Positions 34,169 to 42,998 are shown, counted from the first letter of the stretch. The stretch is 64,000 nucleotides of DNA from Pseudorhodobacter sp. PARRP1 (GCA_002256245.1 NKIU01000010.1:62001-126000), one strand, 5' to 3'. The notes: generated from the letters alone by a model not told the origin. Made by a program: numbers and translations.

Positions 34169-35698
34169 TTAGTAGAGCGCTGCAACGCTCTTCAGCGTCG
34201 TCGCTTCATTGTCGAAACAGCCATGGCAATCGGCTTCGCACACGCCGGGATCGGGTGAAAGCGTGATCCCGTTCTGCGAGAGGCTGAAGAAATGGGCGAT
34301 CTTCGCATCGGCTGCCGCCTCATCAGCCTCGAGCCAAGGTGCGCCAGCAAAGCGGCGCATGCCCACAAGCGGCGCATCGGCATAGTCTTTGTCGTCCTTC
34401 TCCTCGAACAGGCCCGAGACGAGGTAGAGGAGCGAGCCTGGATAGATATAGCCCTTGTCGTGCCCAAGCACCGCGTCCTTGCGTTCGAGCGTATCGGTCA
34501 TGGTGAACATCTGACAGCTCTGGATGCGGTCGCCGGACTGGTCGATTGTCTCAGCGAACAGGTTGGCGCGTACCGCAGGCGCGAGCAGGAACAGCTTCAG
34601 CTTTCGATCGATGCCGCGGTGCGCCATTTCGAGCAGCATCCGCGACGCCCAAATCGAGCCTGCGCTATGCCCCGTCACCACGAAATGCGTCGGCTGTGGG
34701 ACGCGGCCAAGCATGTCGAGCAGAGCGCCGCCCAAGCCGTCGCCGGTGAAATGGTCGGCAGCATCCTGGACCATCATCCCCCATACCTTGGCGCCGATCA
34801 AGTCGCCATAAAGCTCGCGGCACAATTCCTCGACGACGGTCGCCTGAAAGCCGTGGTCGCGCTTGGCGCGGAAGCGCTTGAAGCAGCGATAGGCGATGAC
34901 GCCAACATGCTTGATCAAGAAGACGCCGACCGACACTGGGCCGCGCGCAGTGCGCGCTTCGAGTGTATCGAGCGGACCGAACTGCGCGCGCACGTCGTCC
35001 GACAAGTTGTTGAGCATTGCATAGCCACGCGCGCCGTCCCTGGGAGACACAGGCCCGCGACCGACCAGACCCTCATTGGCAATCGCATCGAGATCGGCGA
35101 TCACCTTTTGAAAGTCTGAACTATTCGCCAGCTCGCCTTCGAACTCGATGGCGAGCGCCCCGTCGGTCTGTGCCGCAGTGACGCTTGCCCGGCTGCCCGC
35201 GGGCGCGTCAGGCTTCAGATGGACATCGACCTCGGCAAATGGATCGCGGCGCTGGTCTTCGGTGCCGCGCCCGAGAATCCGTCGCTGGATCTCGACTTCG
35301 CTTAGCGCGAACTGCTCGCTCGCCGAGCGGGCGCCACCCGGCACCGGAATGCCCAACTTGCGCGCGACGAACTCAAGCAGTTTGCGCAGCAGCACCTGAT
35401 AGAGGCGGTCGTCGTGCACCAAGTCGGTCCAGTTCGTTTTCAACGTCTCGAACGCGCCCGTCCGCCAGACAACATAGAGTTGCGTCCATTCCGGGCCGAG
35501 TTTCCAGCTGTCGTCGCCGGCGGCGCTCAGCCGCAGCGCAGTGGCCTTGCCGGAGGCCTCATCGACGAGCCCGCCATGGAGGAACAGCATCAGTTTAGCG
35601 TCCGGTTGCTTGAGCCGTGCTTCAAGCGCGGCTAGCGTCGCCTCCTGCCCCGCATCGGCGATGCCGTTTCGCGTATAAATCAGAAAGAGCCCCGCCAT
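34169..35698 (-). CDS. Alpha/beta hydrolase, first gene of putative conflict operon
   Basis: A 509-residue protein. KLMLFLHGGLVDE near the N-terminus is an oxyanion-hole HGG motif; the nucleophile elbow GHSAGS places Ser at residue 345 (HFVVTGHSAGSIWASRML). The segment between them (about 110-320) is an insertion without recognised motifs. Cys-rich CEADCHGC near the C-terminus is odd. It could be a lipase/esterase-type effector acting on lipids or small molecules, possibly cleaved or regulated by the adjacent caspase. ATG 35698 has GAGG just upstream; a GTG at 35779 is the alternative. The 285 bp upstream should hold the operon promoter and show nothing else. Confidence 0.75.
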   Translation of the reverse strand: MAGLFLIYTRNGIADAGQEATLAALEARLKQPDAKLMLFLHGGLVDEASGKATALRLSAAGDDSWKLGPEWTQLYVVWRTGAFETLKTNWTDLVHDDRLYQVLLRKLLEFVARKLGIPVPGGARSASEQFALSEVEIQRRILGRGTEDQRRDPFAEVDVHLKPDAPAGSRASVTAAQTDGALAIEFEGELANSSDFQKVIADLDAIANEGLVGRGPVSPRDGARGYAMLNNLSDDVRAQFGPLDTLEARTARGPVSVGVFLIKHVGVIAYRCFKRFRAKRDHGFQATVVEELCRELYGDLIGAKVWGMMVQDAADHFTGDGLGGALLDMLGRVPQPTHFVVTGHSAGSIWASRMLLEMAHRGIDRKLKLFLLAPAVRANLFAETIDQSGDRIQSCQMFTMTDTLERKDAVLGHDKGYIYPGSLLYLVSGLFEEKDDKDYADAPLVGMRRFAGAPWLEADEAAADAKIAHFFSLSQNGITLSPDPGVCEADCHGCFDNEATTLKSVAALY

Positions 35699-35983
35699 AT
35701 GCGCCTCGTTCGCGTTGCTGGAGGCAATCGAGGCGCGTAGTGTCGCCCTTAGCGCCTCCGAATTTCTTGTAATACCCACCAGAAACGGCGCCCCTTATTC
35801 TTGGATGCTACAAAGCTATCGATCATGAATCAATGTCTTGTGATGGGGAGCTTTACGCGGTCGCGAAGCATCTCCGGCCATTATTGGCAAATGACTCGCC
35901 GAACATCACGCCATCGTTGCTACTGGCACGTGCAGCCCGGATCTCGCAGTCAATTCATGGTCCAGGCACTGGGTCTTTAGGCG

Positions 35984-36205
35984 ATGGTCGCCGTGCCGAT
36001 TTGGCTACTGCCACGGACCGTGGCGATTTGGCCCCGGTCGACAGTCACCCCCGAGCAACGTGCAGCGACCGAACCCTTAGCTAATTTTCGCAACTGCGAC
36101 GGCGCGCGAACTGCAGGGGCCACGCCAATTTATCTCGGCGAGCCAGACTATTGCGAGGCGATGGACAGCAATTCTGACGGAATCGCGTGCGAGCCATATC
36201 GCTGA
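35984..36205 (+). CDS. Short excalibur-domain protein, possibly truncated
   Basis: A 73-residue frame. The second half reads NFRNCDGARTAGATPIYLGE then DYCEAMDSNSDGIACEPYR, the excalibur calcium-binding domain with its DxDxDG loop (here DSNSDG) and paired cysteines. Family members are normally secreted with an N-terminal signal; here the first 35 residues have no convincing signal, and the frame is blocked upstream, so the 5' end may have been lost beside the IS unit. Confidence 0.5.
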   Translation: MVAVPIWLLPRTVAIWPRSTVTPEQRAATEPLANFRNCDGARTAGATPIYLGEPDYCEAMDSNSDGIACEPYR

Positions 36206-36563
36206 ACAACAAAATGCGGTGGGAACTGCAGCAATTCCCCGTGAGGCGACGTTCAGCCTCCGGTTTCATCTGGCTCTCCCTGATTACCGCTCCGTCAGCA
36301 GAGCAGACATCATGGCCGGGATTCTGCTGCCGCACCAGCCGAGGTTCAGCTTTCGGGCATGCGGCCACGTAGCGTGGGTCCAGCCCGACCATCTGCTTTG
36401 GGTCGAACGCGTCAACACCTTCACAAAGGGCGGAAGGACTAAGCCGCTCCGCGGCATTGGCGCCTGTGGCTGGTATTCGGCCATCAATTCAGCGTTGTGC
36501 TTTGTTTGAAGCCTTTCCGGGCTGACGATTGGGGTCTTCCCACCCGTCAGACAGGAGGTTTCG
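36206..36563. other. Intergenic stretch leading into the IS91 unit
   Basis: I see no supported gene here. The last 60 bases include the ribosome-binding site AGGAGG about 6 nt before the recombinase ATG. The left end of the IS91-type unit should fall within this stretch, but no boundary is evident. Confidence 0.4.
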
Positions 36564-37451
36564 ATGAAAGAGGAGAAGACCACCCCGCTGCGCCAGCGGA
36601 TGATCGAGGACATGCGCATTCGCGGCATGGCCGAGAAGACCCAGGCCGCGCACATCCGAGCGGTCAAGGATTTTGCCATATTCCTGAAGCGTTCGCCGGA
36701 CACCGCCACGCCGGAGGAACTGCGCGCCTACCAGCTTCACATGACGAATGCCGGTATCACCGCGACGACATTCAACGTGCGGATAGTGTCGCTGCGGTTC
36801 TTCTTCGGCATGACCTGCGGGCGGGACGAGATGAAACGGTACATGCAGTTCCGGCGGGCACCGCGCAAATTGCCGGCGGTGCTCAGCGTCGAGGAGGTCG
36901 GTGACATCCTGGCGGCGGCACCTGGGCCGGGGCTGAAGTATCGTGCCGCCCTCGGAATTAGCTATGGCGCGGGGTTGCGTGCCGCCGAAGTGTGCCACCT
37001 GCGGGTTCAGGACATCGACAGCGATCGGATGATCATCCACGTCGAAGAAGGCAAAGGTGGGCGGGATCGAAAGGCCATGCTGTCGCCGGGCCTACTGGAT
37101 CTGCTGCGCGACTACTGGCGCGAGGCGCGGCCCGATGGCTGGTTGTTCCCGGGCCTGCCGAGGGTCAATCCGATCTCACCGCGCCAGTTGAACCGCGCCT
37201 TCGCATCCGCCAAGCACATGGCCGGGGTGACCCGGTCCGCGACGCTGCACACCCTGCGCCACAGCTTCGCGACGCACCTGCTGGAAGCCGGGACCGACGT
37301 GCGGGTGATCCAGGTTCTGCTGGGGCATACAAAGCTCACCACAACGGCCCGTTATACGCATGTCGCCACGAAGACGATCCAGAACACGGTCAGCCCGTTC
37401 GAAGGGCTCAAGAACTTGCAGGACTTCACCCTCCGACGCGGGCTGGAGTGA
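36564..37451 (+). CDS. XerD-like tyrosine recombinase associated with IS91
   Basis: A 295-residue intact recombinase. The N-terminal SAM-like domain (MIEDMRIRGMAEKTQAAHIR) is followed by a catalytic domain with Arg in SYGAGLRAAEV, HxxR in TLHTLRHSFATHLLEAG, His in VLLGHTKLTTTARY and nucleophile Tyr in ARYTHVA. Such recombinases accompany IS91/ISCR transposases. It ends 12 bp before the transposase start. Confidence 0.88.
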   Translation: MKEEKTTPLRQRMIEDMRIRGMAEKTQAAHIRAVKDFAIFLKRSPDTATPEELRAYQLHMTNAGITATTFNVRIVSLRFFFGMTCGRDEMKRYMQFRRAPRKLPAVLSVEEVGDILAAAPGPGLKYRAALGISYGAGLRAAEVCHLRVQDIDSDRMIIHVEEGKGGRDRKAMLSPGLLDLLRDYWREARPDGWLFPGLPRVNPISPRQLNRAFASAKHMAGVTRSATLHTLRHSFATHLLEAGTDVRVIQVLLGHTKLTTTARYTHVATKTIQNTVSPFEGLKNLQDFTLRRGLE

Positions 37452-37463
37452 CCGGCGCCGGGT

Positions 37464-38631
37464 GTGCCCCGGCAAAAGCTGGAGCTGGCTGACATCTTCC
37501 GTGCCCATGGCTCTGCGTGGCGGCAGGCCAATGCAGGGCATGTCAGCCTGACCCAGCTGAAGGTGATGTCGGCCATCGAGGCCTGCCGGACCGAAGCGCT
37601 CGGCGGGCATGTGGCCGGGTGCGCCAATTGTGGCCATCACCACATCGCCTACAATTCCTGCAAGAACCGGCACTGTCCCAAATGCCAGGGTCCGGCGGCG
37701 CGCGATTGGATGGCGGCGCGCGCCGAGGACTTGCTGCCCGTCGAGTATTTCCACGTTGTCTTCACCCTGCCGGCCGAGATCGCGCAGGTCGCGTTCTGGA
37801 ACAAGAGGGCGACCTATGACCTGCTGTTCCGTGCATCGGCCGAGACGATGATGACCCTCGCCGCCGATCCCAAACGCCTTGGTGCAAGGATCGGCATGAC
37901 GGCGGTGCTGCACACCTGGGGCTCGGCACTGACCCACCACCCGCACATCCACATGATCGTTCCGGGCGGTGGATTGTCGCCCGACGGCTCCCGTTGGGTC
38001 GCGTGCAGTCCGGGTTTCTTCCTGCACGTGCGGGTGCTGTCACGGCTATTCCGGCGTCTGTTCATCGACGGCCTGCTGGCCCTCCATCACACCGGCGCCC
38101 TTGCCTTCTTTAGCGATCTGTCAGGGCTCGTCGACGCCCAAACCTTTACCGCGTGGCTGGCCCCGTTTCGAAGGTCGGAATGGGTGGTCTACGCCAAGCC
38201 CCCATTCGGTGGACCCGAGGCGGTGCTGGCCTACCTGAGCCGCTACACGCACCGCGTGGCGATCTCGAACAACCGCCTGATCAGCGCTGATGCCGAGACC
38301 GTCGCGTTCTACTGGAAGGACTACCGCATCAAGACCGGCGACCGACGAGTTCATTCGTCGCTTCCTGATTCATGTCCTGCCCGACGGCTTCCACCGCATC
38401 CGGCATTATGGCCTGCTGGGCAGCGCTGCCCGAAAGGCCAACATCGCGAAGATCCGCAACCTGCTGGGGGCGGCGCTCCCCGACGCGGCCCCCAAAACCG
38501 AGGCCGAGCCCATCCCGCTCACCCTGCGTGAGCCGTGTCCATGCTGCGGTGGACCGATGCGGATCATCGAAATCTTCAGACGAGGGCAGAAACCGCAATC
38601 ACGGGCACCGCCCCGAGAGATGGCGGCATGA
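37464..38631 (+). pseudogene. IS91-family transposase, frameshifted
   Basis: The first part (37464 to about 38340) reads as an IS91 transposase: zinc-binding CANCGHHHIAYNSCKNRHC, the HUH motif in HHPHIHMIVPGGG and the Tyr-bearing YLSRYTHRVAISNNRL. At about 38338-38345 the frame shifts; the true continuation, TDEFIRRFLIHVLPDGF to a CPCCGG zinc pair, is in another frame to 38631. The junction GGCGACCGACGAG suggests a short deletion between two GCGACC copies, removing roughly the bases for the GDR...ATDEF linker. The gene is probably inactive. Confidence 0.8.
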
Positions 38632-39296
38632 TGGAATGCCCATCAGCCAAGCCGATCTGTCACCGGTTCCGATGCAGGGACCGAACCAACGCCGATTGTC
38701 CGCGACCGCCCGAACCCGCGAAAATGGCGGGGCTCCATCTCGATTCAGCGCCTTGCGCATCCGTAACCTCGGGAAAAAGACCCCGATGCGCGCAGCCCTC
38801 ACGCCCATGGTCTCCGCCCATCATCGTGGCAGCCCCCGGCGCCGGCTCTCTTTCCCCATAGGCAGCGCCTAGGCCCCCGCGGCTTCGTCCTTCCGAGGTT
38901 TGTCAACGTGGACCGCCACCCCTCGATGGCTGGCGTCGCGCCGCGGTCCACGTCGAAAAACCTTCAGGAAAGCCCTCGGTCGACAAGGTTTGTGATTTGA
39001 GCCGCACGACCAAAAAACGGACATTCGGAAACAGGAAACGGGTCCCCCTTCCTACCTTCCCGCTCTGGAGAGAGGTGGTTTGATTGATCTGAGCAGGTTC
39101 CTGTGCGCGTTCTGTCAGTGGGTCCCTGCAAATATTAGCAGTCATGCCGGAGGGCGATGATGAAATGGTGTGCGGCTTAGGCCAGCACCGCAATTTTCCA
39201 AATGCGTGTGTGTGTGAACTTCCTGTGACCTAGGAACGAAAGTCGCGCTCGGGCGTCTTGTTGATGCGCTCATTGCGTGAGAACTTTAATAAATGG
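38632..39296. other. Intergenic stretch after IS91, right edge of the accessory region
   Basis: I see no supported gene. It includes a 10-bp inverted repeat (38907-38916 with 38943-38952) followed by TCGAAAAACC, a possible terminator or IS end, and a short TG repeat (about 39203). The promoter of the polyketide synthase operon should lie between about 39100 and 39296. Confidence 0.4.
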
Positions 39297-40358
39297 ATGC
39301 CCCTAGTGCCGCAGCAAGTCAAACTCGTATCTGTCAGCACAGCTGTCCCTCCCAATTTGATCAGTCAACGCGACGCTGCCAGTGTGGCGCACGAAAGCTT
39401 TTCTGCGCGGTATGATGATTTCGAACGTCTGGTGAAAGTGTTCGAAACTTCCGGCATCTTGAAGCGATATCTTGTAAAACCACTCGAATGGTATCTTCAG
39501 CCCTTGGGATGGTCCGAACGCAACGCGGCCTATCTGGAAGGGGCCTGCGCGCTGTTCGTGGATGCCGCATCTCGGGCGCTTCTGGACGCCGGCCTTTCTG
39601 CCGAGGATATCGACACCGTGGTCACGGTATCTTCCACAGGGCTGGCAACGCCCGGCATCGACGCGAGGGTCGCAGAACGCCTCAGCTTTCGGAGCGACAT
39701 CGAACGGGTGCCGGTATTTGGTCTTGGCTGCGCGGGCGGTGTCACTGGCATGGGCATTGGCGCGCGGCTTGCGCAGTCTCGACCCGGCAGCAACGTTTTG
39801 GTTGTTGCGGTCGAACTGTGTTCGGTGGCTTTCCGCCTCGACAAACTGACCAAGGAAAACATTGTGGCGACAGCGCTTTTCGGCGACGGTGCGGCCGCCT
39901 GCGTATTGCGGTCGGGCGGAACCGGACTTGCCGGCGTGGAATTCTCGGGCCATCACACTTGGCCCGGAACGCTCGACATAATGGGATGGAGCGTTGATGA
40001 CACCGGACTGGGTGTGATTTTTGACCGTGCCATTCCGCCCTTTGCAGAGGCCAACATCGCGCCCGCCCTGCAAGGTATTCTGGGCCGGCACGGCCTCGGG
40101 CTTGACGATATTGACAGGTTCGCCTGCCATCCAGGCGGGGCGAAGGTGATCACGGCATTGGAACGCGCACTGTCGCTGGATCAGGGCACACTGGATCATG
40201 AACGCAGCGTCCTCGCAGAATATGGCAACATGTCAGCCCCGACGGCACTTTTTGTGCTTGATCGAGTGTTGAAGAACGGACCGCCACCCCGCACGCTGTT
40301 GACCGCTATGGGGCCGGGGTTCACTGCAAGCTGTGTGTCATTGCAGGCTGCGGCGTGA
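39297..40358 (+). CDS. Type III polyketide synthase (chalcone/stilbene synthase family)
   Basis: About 353 residues. The catalytic triad of the family is complete: Cys145 in VFGLGCAGGVTG, His278 in FACHPGGAK and Asn311 in YGNMSAPTALF. Type III synthases extend an acyl-CoA with malonyl-CoA on the single Cys and cyclise to pyrones or resorcinols. The start is uncertain: ATG 39297 (MPLVPQQVKL) fits homologous ends, and ATG 39264 would add 11 residues. The next gene begins in a GTGA overlap, giving the BpsA-BpsB arrangement that makes methylated alkylpyrones in Bacillus. Confidence 0.88.
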   Translation: MPLVPQQVKLVSVSTAVPPNLISQRDAASVAHESFSARYDDFERLVKVFETSGILKRYLVKPLEWYLQPLGWSERNAAYLEGACALFVDAASRALLDAGLSAEDIDTVVTVSSTGLATPGIDARVAERLSFRSDIERVPVFGLGCAGGVTGMGIGARLAQSRPGSNVLVVAVELCSVAFRLDKLTKENIVATALFGDGAAACVLRSGGTGLAGVEFSGHHTWPGTLDIMGWSVDDTGLGVIFDRAIPPFAEANIAPALQGILGRHGLGLDDIDRFACHPGGAKVITALERALSLDQGTLDHERSVLAEYGNMSAPTALFVLDRVLKNGPPPRTLLTAMGPGFTASCVSLQAAA

Positions 40359-40861
40359 CGCCCGCCGTTTTCCTGCTCGGCTTTGTCACGCTGTCTCGTC
40401 TGGGCGAGTTGTGGCTGGCGCGGCGCAATACAGCCGAGTTGATGTCCGGCGGCGCGACAGAAGTGGCCCCCGGCCACTATCCCGCGATTGTTTTGCTGCA
40501 CGCGCTATGGCTCGGCAGTCTGTGGGTTTTTGGCACAAGTCAGCCGGTGAACGGTGTCTGGCTGGCAGTTTTCGTGCTGCTGCAACTTGGCCGGATCTGG
40601 GTCCTCACCACCATGGGGTCACGCTGGACCACGCGTATTATCGTCGTGCCGGGAGAGCGGCTGGTGGCCCGCGGGCCATATCGCTATGTCAACCATCCGA
40701 ACTACATTGTGGTGATCGGAGAGATTGCGGTGCTGCCCCTGTCCCTTGACCTTCCATGGCTGGGGGTTGTCTTCACGCTGTTGAACGCTGTTGTTCTGAC
40801 AGTCCGCATCAGGGCAGAGAATGCCGGTTTGGATATGGTCCGGCACAATGCAGCACGCTGA
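40355..40861 (+). CDS. ICMT-family methyltransferase (BpsB-like)
   Basis: A 168-residue membrane protein with four to five hydrophobic segments and the isoprenylcysteine carboxyl methyltransferase signature GPYRYVNHPNYIVVIGE (about 108-125). Bacteria lack prenylated CAAX proteins; next to a type III synthase these enzymes O-methylate the alkylpyrone product. Start is GTG overlapping the synthase stop by 4 bp; the end overlaps the transporter by 14 bp. Confidence 0.84.
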   Translation: MTPAVFLLGFVTLSRLGELWLARRNTAELMSGGATEVAPGHYPAIVLLHALWLGSLWVFGTSQPVNGVWLAVFVLLQLGRIWVLTTMGSRWTTRIIVVPGERLVARGPYRYVNHPNYIVVIGEIAVLPLSLDLPWLGVVFTLLNAVVLTVRIRAENAGLDMVRHNAAR

Positions 40862-42392
40862 CCCGCAGCCGAGAGATACCGTGCATATTCGGACTTGGTT
40901 CGGCTTTGGCGCAATGTGCATCGGCATGTTCATGGCGATCCTTGACGTGCAGATCGTCGCGACATCGCTGCCGAACATTCAGGCCGCGCTGAACATAAAA
41001 CCCGACCAGATGAGCTGGGTGCAGACCGCCTATCTGATCGCCGAAGTAATCGCCATTCCTCTTACCGGGATGCTGATGCGTATCCTGACGATGCGATGGC
41101 TGTTCGTGTCGGCAACGGCGCTGTTCACCATTGCCTCGGTTGGGTGCGCTGCATCGGGCAATTTCGCGGAGCTGATCGGATGGCGCATCTTACAGGGCTT
41201 AGCCGGTGGCACCTTGATACCGGCCGTGTTTGCGGCGGTATTCCTGCTGTTTCCACAACGCAGGCAGGGCATCGCGACGACGCTTGCCGGTGTTCTGGCG
41301 GTGTTGGCGCCCACGGTCGGCCCGATCGTGGGGGGCTGGATCACCGAGACGTATTCCTGGCATTGGCTCTTTCTGATCAACGTCATCCCGGGGATTGTCG
41401 CAGTTGCGGTTGCGGCAGCGGTGCTGCCGCGCGCTGCTTTGAATGCGAGGCTGATCCGTTCAATCGACTGGCTGTCGCTTGCGATGCTGGTCATTGCGCT
41501 CGGTGCGCTAGAGATCGCGTTGAAAGAGGCCCCGCAGCGCGGCTGGACATCCGGGCTAGTGACGGGTTTGCTGGCCCTTTTCGCCATCAGCGGCGCAGGC
41601 TTCGTGCGTCGCAGCCTGTCGGTCGCCTTGCCAGTGGTCGATCTGCGCAACTTTGCCAGCCGCAGCTTTGCAGTGGGCTGCATCCTCAGCTTTGTTCTGG
41701 GGATCGGTCTCTTCGGGTCAGTCTATCTGATGCCGGTTTTTCTCGCATTCGTGCGCGGCCACAACGCGCTTGAGATCGGAACGATCATGCTGGTCACCGG
41801 TATCGCACAGCTGTTGATGGCACCGGTCGCCGTTGCGCTGGAACAGCGGGCAGATGCGCGTCTGTTGACCGGGCTAGGATTTGCCGTCTTTGCCACCGGC
41901 CTCGCGATGAGCGGCTTTCAGACGCCGCAAACCGACAGCGCGGGAATGTTCTGGCCGCAGGTGGTGCGCGGGTTAGCCATCATGTTCTGCCTATTGCCGC
42001 CGACGCGCCTTGCCCTAGGAGCTTTGGCTCCGGACCGGTTGCCAGATGCCAGCGGTCTGTTCAACCTGATGCGCAATCTCGGAGGGGCGATCGGTCTGGC
42101 GCTGATCGATACGGTGATCTACTCGCGCGGTGAGATGCACGCGGCCGATCTGATGACGCGGTTGCAGAATGGCGACGCGGGTGCCGCGCGGCTTCTGGGC
42201 ATACCCGAAGCGATGATTGCCACCATGCATGCCGGGCCTCCGGATGCCGGAACGATGGCGATGCTGGCACCCCTGATGCAAAAGGCGTCACTGACCGCGG
42301 CGATCAACGATGCTTGGCTGATGATCGCTGTGCTGACTGTGGTCGCTTTGTTGTGCGTGCCCTTTGCACACGCGCCTGCGCAGCGGTCGTGA
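40848..42392 (+). CDS. DHA2-family MFS multidrug efflux transporter (EmrB/QacA type)
   Basis: About 514 residues with roughly 14 membrane helices. It has LDVQIVATSLPNIQ in helix 1 (the DHA2 motif), WVQTAYLIAEVIAIP, the motif C-like GVLAVLAPTVGPIVGGWIT, and RTFAS-type cytoplasmic loop sequence. The gene overlaps the methyltransferase, so it probably exports the polyketide or protects against it. EmrB partners usually have an EmrA membrane-fusion gene; none is present. Confidence 0.87.
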   Translation: MQHADPQPRDTVHIRTWFGFGAMCIGMFMAILDVQIVATSLPNIQAALNIKPDQMSWVQTAYLIAEVIAIPLTGMLMRILTMRWLFVSATALFTIASVGCAASGNFAELIGWRILQGLAGGTLIPAVFAAVFLLFPQRRQGIATTLAGVLAVLAPTVGPIVGGWITETYSWHWLFLINVIPGIVAVAVAAAVLPRAALNARLIRSIDWLSLAMLVIALGALEIALKEAPQRGWTSGLVTGLLALFAISGAGFVRRSLSVALPVVDLRNFASRSFAVGCILSFVLGIGLFGSVYLMPVFLAFVRGHNALEIGTIMLVTGIAQLLMAPVAVALEQRADARLLTGLGFAVFATGLAMSGFQTPQTDSAGMFWPQVVRGLAIMFCLLPPTRLALGALAPDRLPDASGLFNLMRNLGGAIGLALIDTVIYSRGEMHAADLMTRLQNGDAGAARLLGIPEAMIATMHAGPPDAGTMAMLAPLMQKASLTAAINDAWLMIAVLTVVALLCVPFAHAPAQRS

Positions 42393-42459
42393 CTCTGCAA
42401 GAGACTCCCATCGCGCGACTAGTGGCGCCGAGGGCGTGGCCGTGCGGATGAACCTGTCT

Positions 42460-42867
42460 TCAGCCGCCCGAGGCGCGCGTCAGTGTGCCCTCCAGTGGCA
42501 CTGCGCCTGACAGCGTGTTGGAGATCGTGCCGTATTTCAGGATGTTGCGGTGCAGAAGGTTCAGGCGCTGGTCGGTCTCGGTGCTGTCCACGGTGATCTC
42601 GTAGCGGATAAGGGTCAACTTGGGCGGGGCATCCTGGCGGATGGCTTCCAGGCGCACCTCGGCGCCGTTGATCTGGAAGTGCAGCATCGGGGTCACCCGC
42701 TCGATCCCCTTCAGCATGCAGGCGGCAAGGGCTGCGAGCAGCAGTTCCACCGGGTTCATCGCATCGCGGCGTCCGGCCAGATCGGTGTCCAGCACGACCT
42801 CTGCCTCTTTGGCGACCGCAAGACTGCCATGGGCGTCGATGCGGCGGGCTTGAACCTTGTATTCCAT
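42460..42867 (-). CDS. OsmC family protein
   Basis: A 135-residue OsmC/Ohr-fold protein with MNPVELLLAALAACMLKGIE, the first redox Cys at about residue 50. The second Cys, normally in a CPVSR-like motif near residue 110, is replaced: the sequence reads ILKYGTISNTLSG. It may therefore not be a classical two-Cys peroxidase. It is divergent from the ars operon with a 131-bp spacer. Confidence 0.8.
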   Translation of the reverse strand: MEYKVQARRIDAHGSLAVAKEAEVVLDTDLAGRRDAMNPVELLLAALAACMLKGIERVTPMLHFQINGAEVRLEAIRQDAPPKLTLIRYEITVDSTETDQRLNLLHRNILKYGTISNTLSGAVPLEGTLTRASGG

Positions 42868-42980
42868 GGCGGGGCCTTTCCTGTGGTGTCCTCTTGCATA
42901 CCATTTGGCCGCAGCGGCGCCCTGACATGTGTCAAGCGGGGCAGCTTTGTCATAAAAGCTTCACTTGATTTCAGGGATTA

Positions 42981-42996
42981 TTCGGATATTCCGGAA
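42981..42996 (+). promoter_or_regulatory. Candidate ArsR operator
   Basis: TTCGGATATTCCGGAA is an imperfect palindrome (core CGGATATTCCG, 9 of 11 symmetric) ending 2 nt before the start of the ArsR-ArsC fusion and overlapping its ribosome-binding site. This fits autorepression by the encoded ArsR domain. Confidence 0.45.
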
Positions 42997-42998
42997 AT

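Larger units (their letters stand above)
36500..38960 (+). mobile_element. IS91-family unit (approximate limits)
   Basis: It comprises a XerD-like recombinase and an adjacent IS91-type HUH transposase read in the same direction, the usual pairing in this family. Limits are approximate, because IS91 elements lack inverted-repeat ends. A 10-bp inverted repeat (CGTGGACCGC at 38907 and GCGGTCCACG at 38943) might belong to the terminal hairpin. The transposase is frameshifted, so autonomous movement is doubtful. Confidence 0.5.

Noticed and set aside
33053-35119. Long plus-strand frames opposite the caspase and hydrolase genes
   Set aside because: They lack recognisable motifs and ribosome-binding sites, while the minus-strand frames have complete catalytic motifs and operon-like junctions.
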